DNA from: Pedobacter xixiisoli
GTDB taxonomy: Bacteria > Bacteroidota > Bacteroidia > Sphingobacteriales > Sphingobacteriaceae
Length of the DNA: 64,000 bases
Direction of reading: 5' to 3'
Assembly (NCBI RefSeq): GCF_900215335.1
Contig: NZ_OCMT01000004.1
Span: 62,001 to 126,000 of the forward strand
Shown: one piece after another, positions 56,537 through 64,000 of the stretch
How positions within the stretch are numbered: the stretch's first letter is position 1
Layout: every line of letters starts with the position of its first letter
Program-made: the position numbers and the translations under genes
The notes under the pieces: model-generated
What the model saw: only the letters and a program-made list of their open reading frames with translations
What the model was told of the DNA's origin: nothing
Database searches by the model: none

Positions 56537-57361
56537 ATGGCAAGAACAACATATCAAGACTTATTGGATGCAGGTGTACACTTTGGCCACCTTACCCGTA
56601 AATGGAATCCAAAAATGGCTCCTTACATCTTCATGGAGCGTAATGGTATCCACATTATAGATTTAAACAAAACTTTAGCTAAAACTGAAGAAGCTGCATC
56701 AGCGATTAAACAAATCGTTAAATCTGGTCGTAAGATCTTATTTGTAGCTACTAAAAAACAAGCTAAAGAAATCGTAGCAGAACAAGCTAAGAAAGTAAAC
56801 ATGCCTTTCGTAACCGAGCGTTGGTTAGGTGGTATGTTAACTAACTTTGCTACTGTACGTAAGTCAATCAAAAAGATGGCTAACATCGATAAGATGACTA
56901 AAGATGGTACTTATTCGATTCTTTCTAAGAAAGAGCGTTTAATGATCCAACGTGAGCGTATCAAATTAGAAAGCCTTTTAGGTGGTATCGCTGATTTGAA
57001 CCGTTTACCTGCGGCTATCTTCTTAATCGACGTGAAGAAAGAGCACATCGCAGTTGCTGAAGCTTTGAAATTAAACATTCCTACTTTTGCAATGGTTGAT
57101 ACTAACTCTGATCCTTCAAACATCGATTTCCCTATTCCAGCGAATGATGATGCTACAAAATCAATCTCATTGATTACTGACATCATTGTTAAAGCTATTG
57201 AAGAAGGTTTAGATGAGCGTAAGCGTGAAAAAGATGATGAGGCTGAAAAAGAAGCTGTAGCGGCTAAAACTGCTGCTGATGCTCCTGAGGCTCCAGCTAA
57301 AAAAGCGAAGAAAGAAACTGCTGAAGCAGAAACTTCATCAGAAGATAACACAGAAGCTTAA
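56537..57361 (+). CDS. rpsB: 30S ribosomal protein S2
   Basis: A 274-aa S2, longer than typical because of an Ala/Glu/Lys-rich C-terminal tail. The core has DLLDAGVHFGHLTRKWNPKM, VTERWLGGMLTNF and PTFAMVDTNSDP. A clear AAGGAG lies upstream. It is followed by a hairpin-containing 104-bp spacer and tsf. Confidence 0.96.
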   Translation: MARTTYQDLLDAGVHFGHLTRKWNPKMAPYIFMERNGIHIIDLNKTLAKTEEAASAIKQIVKSGRKILFVATKKQAKEIVAEQAKKVNMPFVTERWLGGMLTNFATVRKSIKKMANIDKMTKDGTYSILSKKERLMIQRERIKLESLLGGIADLNRLPAAIFLIDVKKEHIAVAEALKLNIPTFAMVDTNSDPSNIDFPIPANDDATKSISLITDIIVKAIEEGLDERKREKDDEAEKEAVAAKTAADAPEAPAKKAKKETAEAETSSEDNTEA

Positions 57362-57377
57362 TAAAAATTATAGTTTT

Positions 57378-57431
57378 GAGTTGTGAGTTTCGTGTTATGG
57401 GATTAGTCCCGCAACCGATAACTTACAACTC
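57378..57431 (+). repeat. Hairpin between rpsB and tsf
   Basis: GAGTTGTGAGTT pairs with AACTTACAACTC (one G-T pair), with an inner GGG-ATTAGT-CCC hairpin. No T-run follows, so it is not a simple terminator; it may attenuate or protect the mRNA. Confidence 0.65.
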
Positions 57432-57465
57432 TTAACATTTAAAAAAACTTATAAAATTTTTAAAG

Positions 57466-58311
57466 ATGTCTACAGTACAAATTTCTGCGGCAGATGTAAA
57501 CAAATTACGTCAACAAACAGGTGCCGGCATGATGGATTGCAAAAAAGCTTTGATCGAGGCAAATGGTGATTTCGAAGCTGCAGTTGATTTATTGCGCAAA
57601 AAAGGTCAAAAAGTATCTGCTGCTCGTTCTGGCAACGCTACTTCTGAAGGTCTTGTATCAATCAGTGTATCAGAAGATGGTACAAATGGTAAATTAGTTG
57701 CTTTAGCTTGCGAAACTGAACCAGTTTCTAAAGTTGAAGATTTCCGTAATTTAGCTGAAGCTGTTTTAGCTGCAGCAGTTGCAAACAATCCTGCTTCTGC
57801 TGAAGAATTATCAGCTATTACTTTGGCAGATGGACGTACAGTTGCTGAAACTATTACTGAATTAACTGGTAAAATCGGTGAGAAAATCGTTATTCAAGAG
57901 TACGCAAATATCACTGGTGAGAAAATCGTTTCTTACATCCACTCTAACGGTAAAATGGGTGTTTTAGTAGTATTTGAAGGTGCTAACGGTGTAGATATTA
58001 CTGAAGCTGGTAAAGATGTTGCAATGCAAATTGCTGCAATGAACCCAGTTGCTGTTGATAAAGAAGGTGTAGATCCTGCTACTATCGAGCGTGAAATCGA
58101 GATTGCTAAAGATGTTATCCGTCAAGAAGGCAAACCAGAAGAAATGGTTGAGAAAATCGCTGCTGGTAAATTGAATAAATTCTACAAAGACAGTACTTTA
58201 TTAAACCAAGAGTTTGTTAAAGATAGTTCAGTAGATGTTCGTAAATTCTTAGACAATACTGTTAAAGGATTAACGGTTACTGCTTTCAAACGCGTACAAT
58301 TAGGCGCTTAA
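57466..58311 (+). CDS. tsf: Translation elongation factor Ts
   Basis: A 281-aa nucleotide exchange factor for EF-Tu. The N-terminal UBA-like domain (VNKLRQQTGAGMMDCKKALIEANGDFEAAVDLLRKKG) and the following TKxxSR-like region are normal. It is the last gene of the translation cluster, ending with a strong terminator. Confidence 0.96.
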   Translation: MSTVQISAADVNKLRQQTGAGMMDCKKALIEANGDFEAAVDLLRKKGQKVSAARSGNATSEGLVSISVSEDGTNGKLVALACETEPVSKVEDFRNLAEAVLAAAVANNPASAEELSAITLADGRTVAETITELTGKIGEKIVIQEYANITGEKIVSYIHSNGKMGVLVVFEGANGVDITEAGKDVAMQIAAMNPVAVDKEGVDPATIEREIEIAKDVIRQEGKPEEMVEKIAAGKLNKFYKDSTLLNQEFVKDSSVDVRKFLDNTVKGLTVTAFKRVQLGA

Positions 58312-58332
58312 TTTTTAAGCAATTTGATATAA

Positions 58333-58364
58333 AAAAGTCCCGACAGCATGTCGGGACTTTTTTT
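58333..58364 (+). terminator. Terminator after tsf
   Basis: AAAAGTCCCGACA and TGTCGGGACTTTT form a perfect 13-bp stem over a three-base loop, followed by T-run. Confidence 0.9.
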
Positions 58365-58437
58365 GTTTAAAATACCTACTTTTAAGTATTTTAAATTCGA
58401 TTTATTATAGTCAATTTCAAGCTTTTAGATTGAAATC

Positions 58438-60903
58438 ATGGCCAAAAAAATCTTCCTATTACTACTATTAACTTTCGCTATGGTAAGCATAGCCGATGCA
58501 CAACTCTTCAATAAGGCAGCTCGAGAACTTAAAACCTCTAATGAACTCATTGAAAAGAAGAAATATGACGATGCACTGAAAAGCTTAGCAGTTGCTCTAG
58601 ATTTAAGTAAAGGAAAAGAAGATTACGAGATTTTCTATCGAATGGGATTTTGTCACTACCAACTAGGTAATTACGACAAAGCGCTAGAACAACTAAACCA
58701 TGCTGTTTCTAAAGTAAATGCTAAGGAAGTACTTCCCTTAAAAACAAGCAACAGTGTACAATTGGCCTTACTATACAGAGCCAAAACCTTCGAAACTCAA
58801 AAGAATTACATTGCTGCAATTAAAGATCTACAACTCCTAGCTAGTGTTCAAGATAATCCTACACACAAAAGCTTGGCATTATTAAAATGGGCCGAAGATC
58901 TTTACGCCATTGATCCACAAAAAAACCAAGATGCCGCTGAAGTATTAACGAATAAATCTATTGAAACGGATAAAGAGAATAGTGCCGCCTATGCTTTCGC
59001 CGGTAAATTGGATATGAATGAAAAAGACTATGAAAACGCCATCAAAATGTTTTCGCTTGCAGTAGCTACTGTAGAAAAAAAATCAGCTGTAGCCACAGAA
59101 GTAACCGACAAAGCCAGTTACACCTCCCTACTTGCTTTAGCTACACATAAAAATGGCAAAATAGATGAAGCGAAAAATCTCTTCCAAAAAGCTGTTAATG
59201 CTGCACCAGAATCTACTAAGTGGAAAATATATCAATACCAAGCGGATCTCATTATCAAAAACAAAGCTTATCATCCAGATCTCATTTCATTAGCCGAACA
59301 AAATGCAGCAAAAGCCGCTATACTATTAGAGACCTGCGAAACCAAATTCACCTTAGCATACACCAAAGTACTGGCAAATAAGTTAACTGAAGCTGCTACT
59401 TTGGCCAAAGATCTCAACTGTAATAACAGCCTTTTAAATATGTCGGCTTCAACCCTCAAATCTTGGATTAATGACCTCTCAAATGCTAAACAGATTGAAA
59501 AGTTGAAGGTTTACGGAACACAAAGCGGATGGTATTATATGGGCGGATTTACCGGAGGATTGGCAAACGGTAAGGGCAAAGCTTTGAGTAAAAACCATTT
59601 ATATGAAGTAGAAAACGGTGTATTTGTTAAAGGTACACTTGTATCTGGCACTTTAAAAAACTTACATGAAGGTTGGGAATATAGTGGTGCTTTTCTTAAC
59701 GGAACGCTTTCCGGTATTGGCAAAAAATCTGTTGATAACGGTGATGTGTTTTCAGGAAAATTTGCAGCAAACAAACTCAATGGACAAGGCAAATGTCTCT
59801 ATGCTGATGGAAGCACATATGAGGGACTTCTAACAGACAACAAACCTAACGGCATTGGTACTTTCAAGGAAAAATCTGGAAGTATCTACCAAGGAAGTTT
59901 TAAAGATGGATTACCTCATGGCACTGGTATACTTACCGTAAATGGAGTTAAAGAAAATGTAAAATTCACCAATGGAGAGCGTACTGACGCTGTATATCTA
60001 GCTCGATTGGAAAAAGCTAAAAAAGAAAAAATTCAGCTTCAGGAATTAGCAGCCAAGCAACTAGAGCAAGAGCAATTGGCCAAAGCTCAAAAAAGAGCCA
60101 ATTTTGGCAAAATACTTGGCAAATCCCTTACTTTAGCTGGCGGAGCTGTAGCGTTAAAACAAGCTTCAGATTTAGGAATGAACAACACCGACGTCACCCA
60201 ACTTGGAACTGCATTGTTGGCTGATGTACTTACCGATAATAAAGACAATAACTTTGCAAATACACTCGCACTTAAAAATGCTTCAGGTGCTGTAGCTAAT
60301 AATAGCATTTTAGGTAGTTTTGCTAACACCCCAGAATTCTCTAACTTTCTAGGTTCAAGTAGTGTAAAAGGCACTTCTGCTACCGGCAACAGTTCAGTTA
60401 CGGCTGGAGTTTATGTAAATAGCAATGGCAACGTAAAAATAAATATTATCCATAAAGACAAGGGGCTTTATATTACTTATATCAAACCAACTGCCTCAGA
60501 CAATCATTATACGCTAGTTAGCGGCAATTTATATACTTATACTTCAAAATATGGTGTTTATTATTTACAAGCACTACCTAACAACCAGCTTAAAACATTT
60601 AAGAAGGGTTATGAAAACAATTCTGATATTCTCTCTTTAACAGAAAACACCTCTACCACAGGGCCTAACGACGGCTATTTACAAATGGCGGAGATGTATA
60701 AAAATAAGATGCAAACCCATCCCAATGATGCTCAAGCTTGGGCCTTTTGTGCGATGGCAGCACATGCGAAAACCACCCACACAGATGCTGCATATACCGA
60801 ACATGTAAAAAAGATTGCGGCATCATTAAAACAAATTGTTCCTTCTGGTAAATGTCCATGTGAAGATGCAATTCCGTCAAAGATATGGGACCCTATCAAA
60901 TAA
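58438..60903 (+). CDS. Secreted TPR and MORN-repeat protein
   Basis: An 821-aa protein. Signal peptide (about 1-21), TPR-like helices (about 25-290; for example YYRMGFCHYQLGNYDKALEQL-like), then several MORN-type repeats (about 410-510; YSGAFLNGTLSGIGKK, FSGKFAANKLNGQGK, YEGLLTDNKPNGIGT, YQGSFKDGLPHGTGI), then a coiled-coil segment (about 525-560), and a C-terminal beta-rich and helical part ending with CPCED. The combination suggests a scaffold at the envelope. The family is not recognised; no neighbours explain its role. Confidence 0.75.
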   Translation: MAKKIFLLLLLTFAMVSIADAQLFNKAARELKTSNELIEKKKYDDALKSLAVALDLSKGKEDYEIFYRMGFCHYQLGNYDKALEQLNHAVSKVNAKEVLPLKTSNSVQLALLYRAKTFETQKNYIAAIKDLQLLASVQDNPTHKSLALLKWAEDLYAIDPQKNQDAAEVLTNKSIETDKENSAAYAFAGKLDMNEKDYENAIKMFSLAVATVEKKSAVATEVTDKASYTSLLALATHKNGKIDEAKNLFQKAVNAAPESTKWKIYQYQADLIIKNKAYHPDLISLAEQNAAKAAILLETCETKFTLAYTKVLANKLTEAATLAKDLNCNNSLLNMSASTLKSWINDLSNAKQIEKLKVYGTQSGWYYMGGFTGGLANGKGKALSKNHLYEVENGVFVKGTLVSGTLKNLHEGWEYSGAFLNGTLSGIGKKSVDNGDVFSGKFAANKLNGQGKCLYADGSTYEGLLTDNKPNGIGTFKEKSGSIYQGSFKDGLPHGTGILTVNGVKENVKFTNGERTDAVYLARLEKAKKEKIQLQELAAKQLEQEQLAKAQKRANFGKILGKSLTLAGGAVALKQASDLGMNNTDVTQLGTALLADVLTDNKDNNFANTLALKNASGAVANNSILGSFANTPEFSNFLGSSSVKGTSATGNSSVTAGVYVNSNGNVKINIIHKDKGLYITYIKPTASDNHYTLVSGNLYTYTSKYGVYYLQALPNNQLKTFKKGYENNSDILSLTENTSTTGPNDGYLQMAEMYKNKMQTHPNDAQAWAFCAMAAHAKTTHTDAAYTEHVKKIAASLKQIVPSGKCPCEDAIPSKIWDPIK

Positions 60904-60956
60904 CTAATGTAAAAACTACCTATTGCTGTAGCATGTTTAATTTGGTAAACTTGTAA

Positions 60957-62072
60957 ATGCAATCGCTACAAAACCAAAATCTATATTTTCCAAAAGGAGT
61001 AAAACTACAACAAGATATTTCATTCGAAAATGGCTTAATTAAGGAAATTAAAGCAAATCCGGACACTTTAAAAGTAGAAGAAAAATATCTCGTTCCAGGC
61101 TTTATCGACTTACAAATTTATGGCGCAGGAGGTAAATTATTTTCTGCAGAACCAAATCCTGATAGTATCCGTATTATTGAAGATCAGCTACTTCAAGAAG
61201 GTACTACTAGTTTCCTAATCTGTTTGGCTACCAATACGCCAGAGGTTTTCAATCAATGCATCTCTGTTATTAAGGAGTACCGAAGCGAAGCTAGAAATTG
61301 TTTGGGATTACACTTAGAAGGCCCTTTCATCAACCCAGAAAAGAGAGGAGCTCATGTAAAAGAATATATCCGTAAGGCAAGTTTAGACGAAATTAAACAA
61401 CTGTTAGATTTTGGAGACGGCACCATTAAAATGATGACGCTGGCTCCAGAACTTCAAGATGAAAAAGTAATACAATATTTGTTAGACCATCATGTTATTG
61501 TTTCTTTAGGGCACAGTAGCGCTACTTTTGAGCAAGCAACCAAAGCTTACAATCAAGGGGTGCAAACCACTACCCATTTGTTTAATGCGATGTCGCCACT
61601 TCAACATCGTGCTCCTGGAATTCCAACTGCGATTTTCAACCACCCAATGGCTATGGCTAGCATTATTGTTGATGGTTTACATGTTGATTTCGAAGTGGTA
61701 AATATTGCAGCGAAAGTGATGAAAGAGCGCCTGTTTCTAATTACTGATGCAGTTGCAGAATGTCATACCGGTCCCTATCAGCATCATGCTGTAGATGGCA
61801 AATTTGTAATGCCAGACGGAACGCTATCAGGTTCTGCGATGACGATGTTACAGTCTATTAAAAACTGCGTAAAATATTGTGGAATTTCTCTATCAGATGC
61901 CATTAACATGGCTACATATTATCCATCAAAGCTGATAAAAAAAGAAAACGAAATAGGCCAGTTAGCTGTTAATGCAGAAGCAAATTTTGTTGTCTTAGAT
62001 GAAGATATGAATATAGCACAGGTATTTTACAAAGGCAGTGAAATTAAACTCAATAAAGCAGCATCAATTTAA
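60957..62072 (+). CDS. nagA: N-acetylglucosamine-6-phosphate deacetylase
   Basis: A 371-aa metal-dependent amidohydrolase that deacetylates GlcNAc-6-P in amino-sugar use and cell-wall recycling. The motif HLEGPFINPEKRGAH, VSLGHSSATFEQA, THLFNAMSPLQHR and the catalytic-Asp region LITDAVAE are all present. No nagB or transporter is adjacent. The gap to pyrH is short (25 bp). Confidence 0.93.
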   Translation: MQSLQNQNLYFPKGVKLQQDISFENGLIKEIKANPDTLKVEEKYLVPGFIDLQIYGAGGKLFSAEPNPDSIRIIEDQLLQEGTTSFLICLATNTPEVFNQCISVIKEYRSEARNCLGLHLEGPFINPEKRGAHVKEYIRKASLDEIKQLLDFGDGTIKMMTLAPELQDEKVIQYLLDHHVIVSLGHSSATFEQATKAYNQGVQTTTHLFNAMSPLQHRAPGIPTAIFNHPMAMASIIVDGLHVDFEVVNIAAKVMKERLFLITDAVAECHTGPYQHHAVDGKFVMPDGTLSGSAMTMLQSIKNCVKYCGISLSDAINMATYYPSKLIKKENEIGQLAVNAEANFVVLDEDMNIAQVFYKGSEIKLNKAASI

Positions 62073-62097
62073 AAAAAACTTGATAATTTTGCCTTTT

Positions 62098-62805
62098 ATG
62101 AAGTACAAACGTATCCTCCTCAAACTGAGCGGCGAATCCCTAATGGGAGAAAAACAATATGGCATTGACAATGAAAGAGTTAAACAGTATGCCGAAGATA
62201 TTAAAGCCGTTCACGACCAAGGTCTGGAAATTGCAATTGTAATAGGCGGAGGAAACATTTTTAGAGGCTTGAGTGCTGAAAAATCTGGAATGGACAGGGC
62301 ACAAGCTGATTACATGGGCATGCTAGCAACAGTAATCAACAGCATGGCCTTGCAAGATGCTTTAGAGAAAGTAGGTTTAAAAACACGTTTGCTTTCTGCC
62401 ATCAAAATGGAGCAAATTTGTGAGCCATTTGTAAGAAGAAGAGCTGTACGCCACTTAGAAAAAGGACGTGTCGTTATTTTTGGCGCAGGAACTGGAAATC
62501 CTTATTTCACTACCGACTCTGCAGCAGCGCTACGAGCAATAGAAATTAATGCCGATGTGGTGCTAAAAGGAACTCGTGTAGATGGTATTTATACTGCAGA
62601 CCCGGAGAAAGATCCTACAGCAACTAAGTACCAAACTTTATCGTTTAAAGAAGTTTATGCCAAAGACCTTAATGTAATGGACATGACAGCCTTTACGCTT
62701 TGTGAGGAAAACCACTTGCCAATTATTGTATTCGATATGAACAAAGCTGGAAACTTCATGAAAATTGCCCAAGGTGAAGAAATTGGAACTTTGGTTAAAG
62801 GTTAA
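62098..62805 (+). CDS. pyrH: UMP kinase
   Basis: A 235-aa amino-acid-kinase-fold enzyme that makes UDP from UMP. The start at 62098 gives MKYKRILLKLSGESLMG, the standard N-terminus; a longer frame would overlap nagA. GGGNIFRG, DRAQADYMGMLATVIN and TGNPYFTTDSAAALRA are the family motifs. frr follows after 45 bp, the common pyrH-frr pair. Confidence 0.96.
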   Translation: MKYKRILLKLSGESLMGEKQYGIDNERVKQYAEDIKAVHDQGLEIAIVIGGGNIFRGLSAEKSGMDRAQADYMGMLATVINSMALQDALEKVGLKTRLLSAIKMEQICEPFVRRRAVRHLEKGRVVIFGAGTGNPYFTTDSAAALRAIEINADVVLKGTRVDGIYTADPEKDPTATKYQTLSFKEVYAKDLNVMDMTAFTLCEENHLPIIVFDMNKAGNFMKIAQGEEIGTLVKG

Positions 62806-62850
62806 TTTCTGAGCATTATTTTATATTTTTGTACAAAATCACACAGAACA

Positions 62851-63414
62851 ATGAATGACCTCATAAAGAAACAGTTAACAGAAGCGCAAGCCACAATGGA
62901 TAAAGCCATTGCACATTGCGAATCAGAATTAACAAAAATTAGAGCAGGAAAAGCTTCTGCTGGAATGTTAGATGGAATTATGGTGGACTACTATGGCAAT
63001 GCAACGCCATTAGCACAAGTAGGAGCTATCAATACACCAGATGCCCGTACTTTGATTATCCAACCATGGGAAAAAAATATGTTAGTTCCTATCGAAAGAG
63101 CAATTATGGAAGCTAACATTGGTATCAATCCACAAAACGATGGTTCTATTATTCGTTTGGTTGTACCACCTTTAACAGAAGAGCGTAGACGGGAATTAGT
63201 AAAAAAGGTAAAGGAAGAAGCTGAGAGGGGTCGTATTACTGTTCGTAACATCCGTAAAGATGCTAACGAAAAAATCAAGAAGCTAAAAGCGGAAAGTGTA
63301 TCTGATGATGAAATCAAAACAGGTGAAGCAGAAGTTCAAAAAATTACTGATGCTTATATCATTAAAGTGGATAAGCACGCAGAATTAAAAGAAAAAGATA
63401 TCATGACGGTTTAA
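62851..63414 (+). CDS. frr: Ribosome recycling factor
   Basis: A 187-aa factor that splits the post-termination ribosome with EF-G. The ESELTKIRAGKASAGMLDGI start and PPLTEERRRELVKKVKEEAERGRITVRNIRKDANEKIKKL segment are typical. The length is normal. A strong terminator follows. Confidence 0.97.
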   Translation: MNDLIKKQLTEAQATMDKAIAHCESELTKIRAGKASAGMLDGIMVDYYGNATPLAQVGAINTPDARTLIIQPWEKNMLVPIERAIMEANIGINPQNDGSIIRLVVPPLTEERRRELVKKVKEEAERGRITVRNIRKDANEKIKKLKAESVSDDEIKTGEAEVQKITDAYIIKVDKHAELKEKDIMTV

Positions 63415-63450
63415 GCTTTTGCTTTAACAATATCGTTAAATTGTAATATA

Positions 63451-63484
63451 AAAGGGAATGTGGTTATGCTACATTCCCTTTTTA
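63451..63484 (+). terminator. Terminator after frr
   Basis: AAAGGGAATGT and ACATTCCCTTT form a perfect 11-bp stem over a nine-base loop, followed by TTT. Confidence 0.88.
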
Positions 63485-63492
63485 TATTTTTG
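63485..63492 (+). promoter_or_regulatory. Candidate -7 box for the ABC exporter
   Basis: TATTTTTG fits TAnnTTTG and follows immediately after the terminator, 23 bp before the ATG. Confidence 0.4.
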
Positions 63493-63514
63493 CATTCCAA
63501 ATCACAAAACAAAA

Positions 63515-64000
63515 ATGAATTTATTACTCGAGTATCTAAAAACACACAAGTGGGTGGTGGTGCTTGCCTTATTTTTAGCCGCAATAAATATTGGTTTCTC
63601 CTTAATGGACCCTTATTTTACTGGGCAAATCGTAGATCGATTTATTGAAAAGAAAGACATCCTTAACCGTTCAGAATATATTTGGGGAGTACTTGGACTA
63701 GTTGGCTTAGCTATTGGAGCTGCCATGGTTTCGAGAATTGCCAAAAACTTCCAAGATTATTTCACTAACATCATTGTACAAAAAGTTGGTGCCAAAATGT
63801 ATGCCGATGGATTAAAGCACTCTTTAGAGTTGCCTTACCAAGTATTTGAAGACCAGCGAAGCGGCGAAACTTTGGGTATTTTACAAAAGGTGAGGGTAGA
63901 CTGTGAAAAGTTCATCACTTCCTTTATCAGCATTCTATTTGTAAGCTTAATCGGAATGGTTTTCGTTATCGTTTACTCACTGTCTGTAAGCTATAAAGTA
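63515..64000 (+). CDS. ABC exporter (membrane-ATPase fusion), N-terminal part
   Basis: 162 codons are visible and the gene runs off the window. It begins MNLLLEYLKTHKWVVVLAL, with membrane helices at about residues 13-35 and 55-75, and contains DYFTNIIVQKVGAKMYADGLKHSLELPYQVFEDQRSGETLGILQKVRVD, the coupling-helix region of type I ABC exporters. No ATPase is in the window, so the nucleotide-binding domain is expected beyond the end. Confidence 0.8.
   Translation, partial: MNLLLEYLKTHKWVVVLALFLAAINIGFSLMDPYFTGQIVDRFIEKKDILNRSEYIWGVLGLVGLAIGAAMVSRIAKNFQDYFTNIIVQKVGAKMYADGLKHSLELPYQVFEDQRSGETLGILQKVRVDCEKFITSFISILFVSLIGMVFVIVYSLSVSYKV

Noticed and set aside
62038..62097. N-terminal extension of pyrH
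   Set aside because: It overlaps nagA and lacks the UMP kinase N-terminal pattern, which begins at 62098.
1..64000. tRNA, rRNA, CRISPR or prophage regions
   Set aside because: I read the larger gaps for cloverleaf or array patterns and found none; direct repeats seen are dispersed inverted repeats.

Overview
The window looks like a chromosomal segment of a Bacteroidota member, most probably family Sphingobacteriaceae (Pedobacter-like). The reasons are AT-rich DNA, many TonB-dependent and outer-membrane barrel proteins, Bacteroidota-restricted families (DUF4407, DUF5687, the OMP_b-brl_3 type barrel), weak Shine-Dalgarno signals, and promoters of the form TTTG-N19-TAnnTTTG. I see no rRNA, tRNA, CRISPR array, prophage or plasmid functions. 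The content is mostly core and housekeeping genes, with two small accessory genes: a REP-type transposase and an ORF6N gene.

Layout. 1-7,000: tail of an M61-like peptidase, an M28 peptidase, an acetyltransferase, a degenerate thiamine-pyrophosphokinase-like protein, DUF1579, an SPFH protein, two small membrane proteins, a CapA-like lipoprotein and an NlpC/P60 hydrolase. 7,300-10,100: pyruvate dehydrogenase E1 alpha and E2. 10,100-15,600: a sodium:solute symporter with a previously hidden 41-aa membrane partner, a PIG-L deacetylase and an LEA14-like lipoprotein. 15,700-25,000: a large TonB-type barrel, a RAYT transposase, an unknown protein, the fluoride channel CrcB, urocanase, and a His/Cys-rich small protein next to a metal-type TonB receptor. 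25,400-28,300: a GntR(YtrA)-controlled ABC operon with a perfect operator at its start. 28,400-39,000: HutH, an alpha/beta hydrolase, a Gfo/Idh/MocA oxidoreductase, an OmpA lipoprotein, an ABC pair, RarA and RhlE. 39,200-42,900: sdhCAB. 43,100-55,300: a methyltransferase, PepT, an M14 peptidase, a rhomboid, a dipeptide epimerase, XRE, rhodanese, DUF4407 and ORF6N genes. 55,500-64,000: rplM-rpsI-rpsB-tsf, a TPR/MORN protein, nagA, pyrH, frr and the start of an ABC exporter.

How genes work together. PdhA/E2 feed acetyl-CoA to the TCA cycle, and SdhCAB links that cycle to quinone. HutH and HutU are the first two steps of histidine degradation but are 6 kb apart. NlpC/P60 and the dipeptide epimerase may both serve recycling of peptidoglycan peptides. 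PyrH and Frr sit together beyond the ribosomal-protein/EF-Ts cluster.

The most unusual signals are not ordinary genes. (i) Two genes for DNA-binding proteins carry palindromes inside their own reading frames: three in-frame GACGCAA...TTGCGTC palindromes in the RAYT gene, and a 35-bp palindrome in the ORF6N gene matching two sites upstream of it. (ii) At least seven families of long inverted repeats fill intergenic spaces, mostly at gene 3' ends, and related hairpins interrupt the sdhA-sdhB and rpsB-tsf junctions. (iii) Two small membrane-protein genes under 45 codons are visible only by direct reading.
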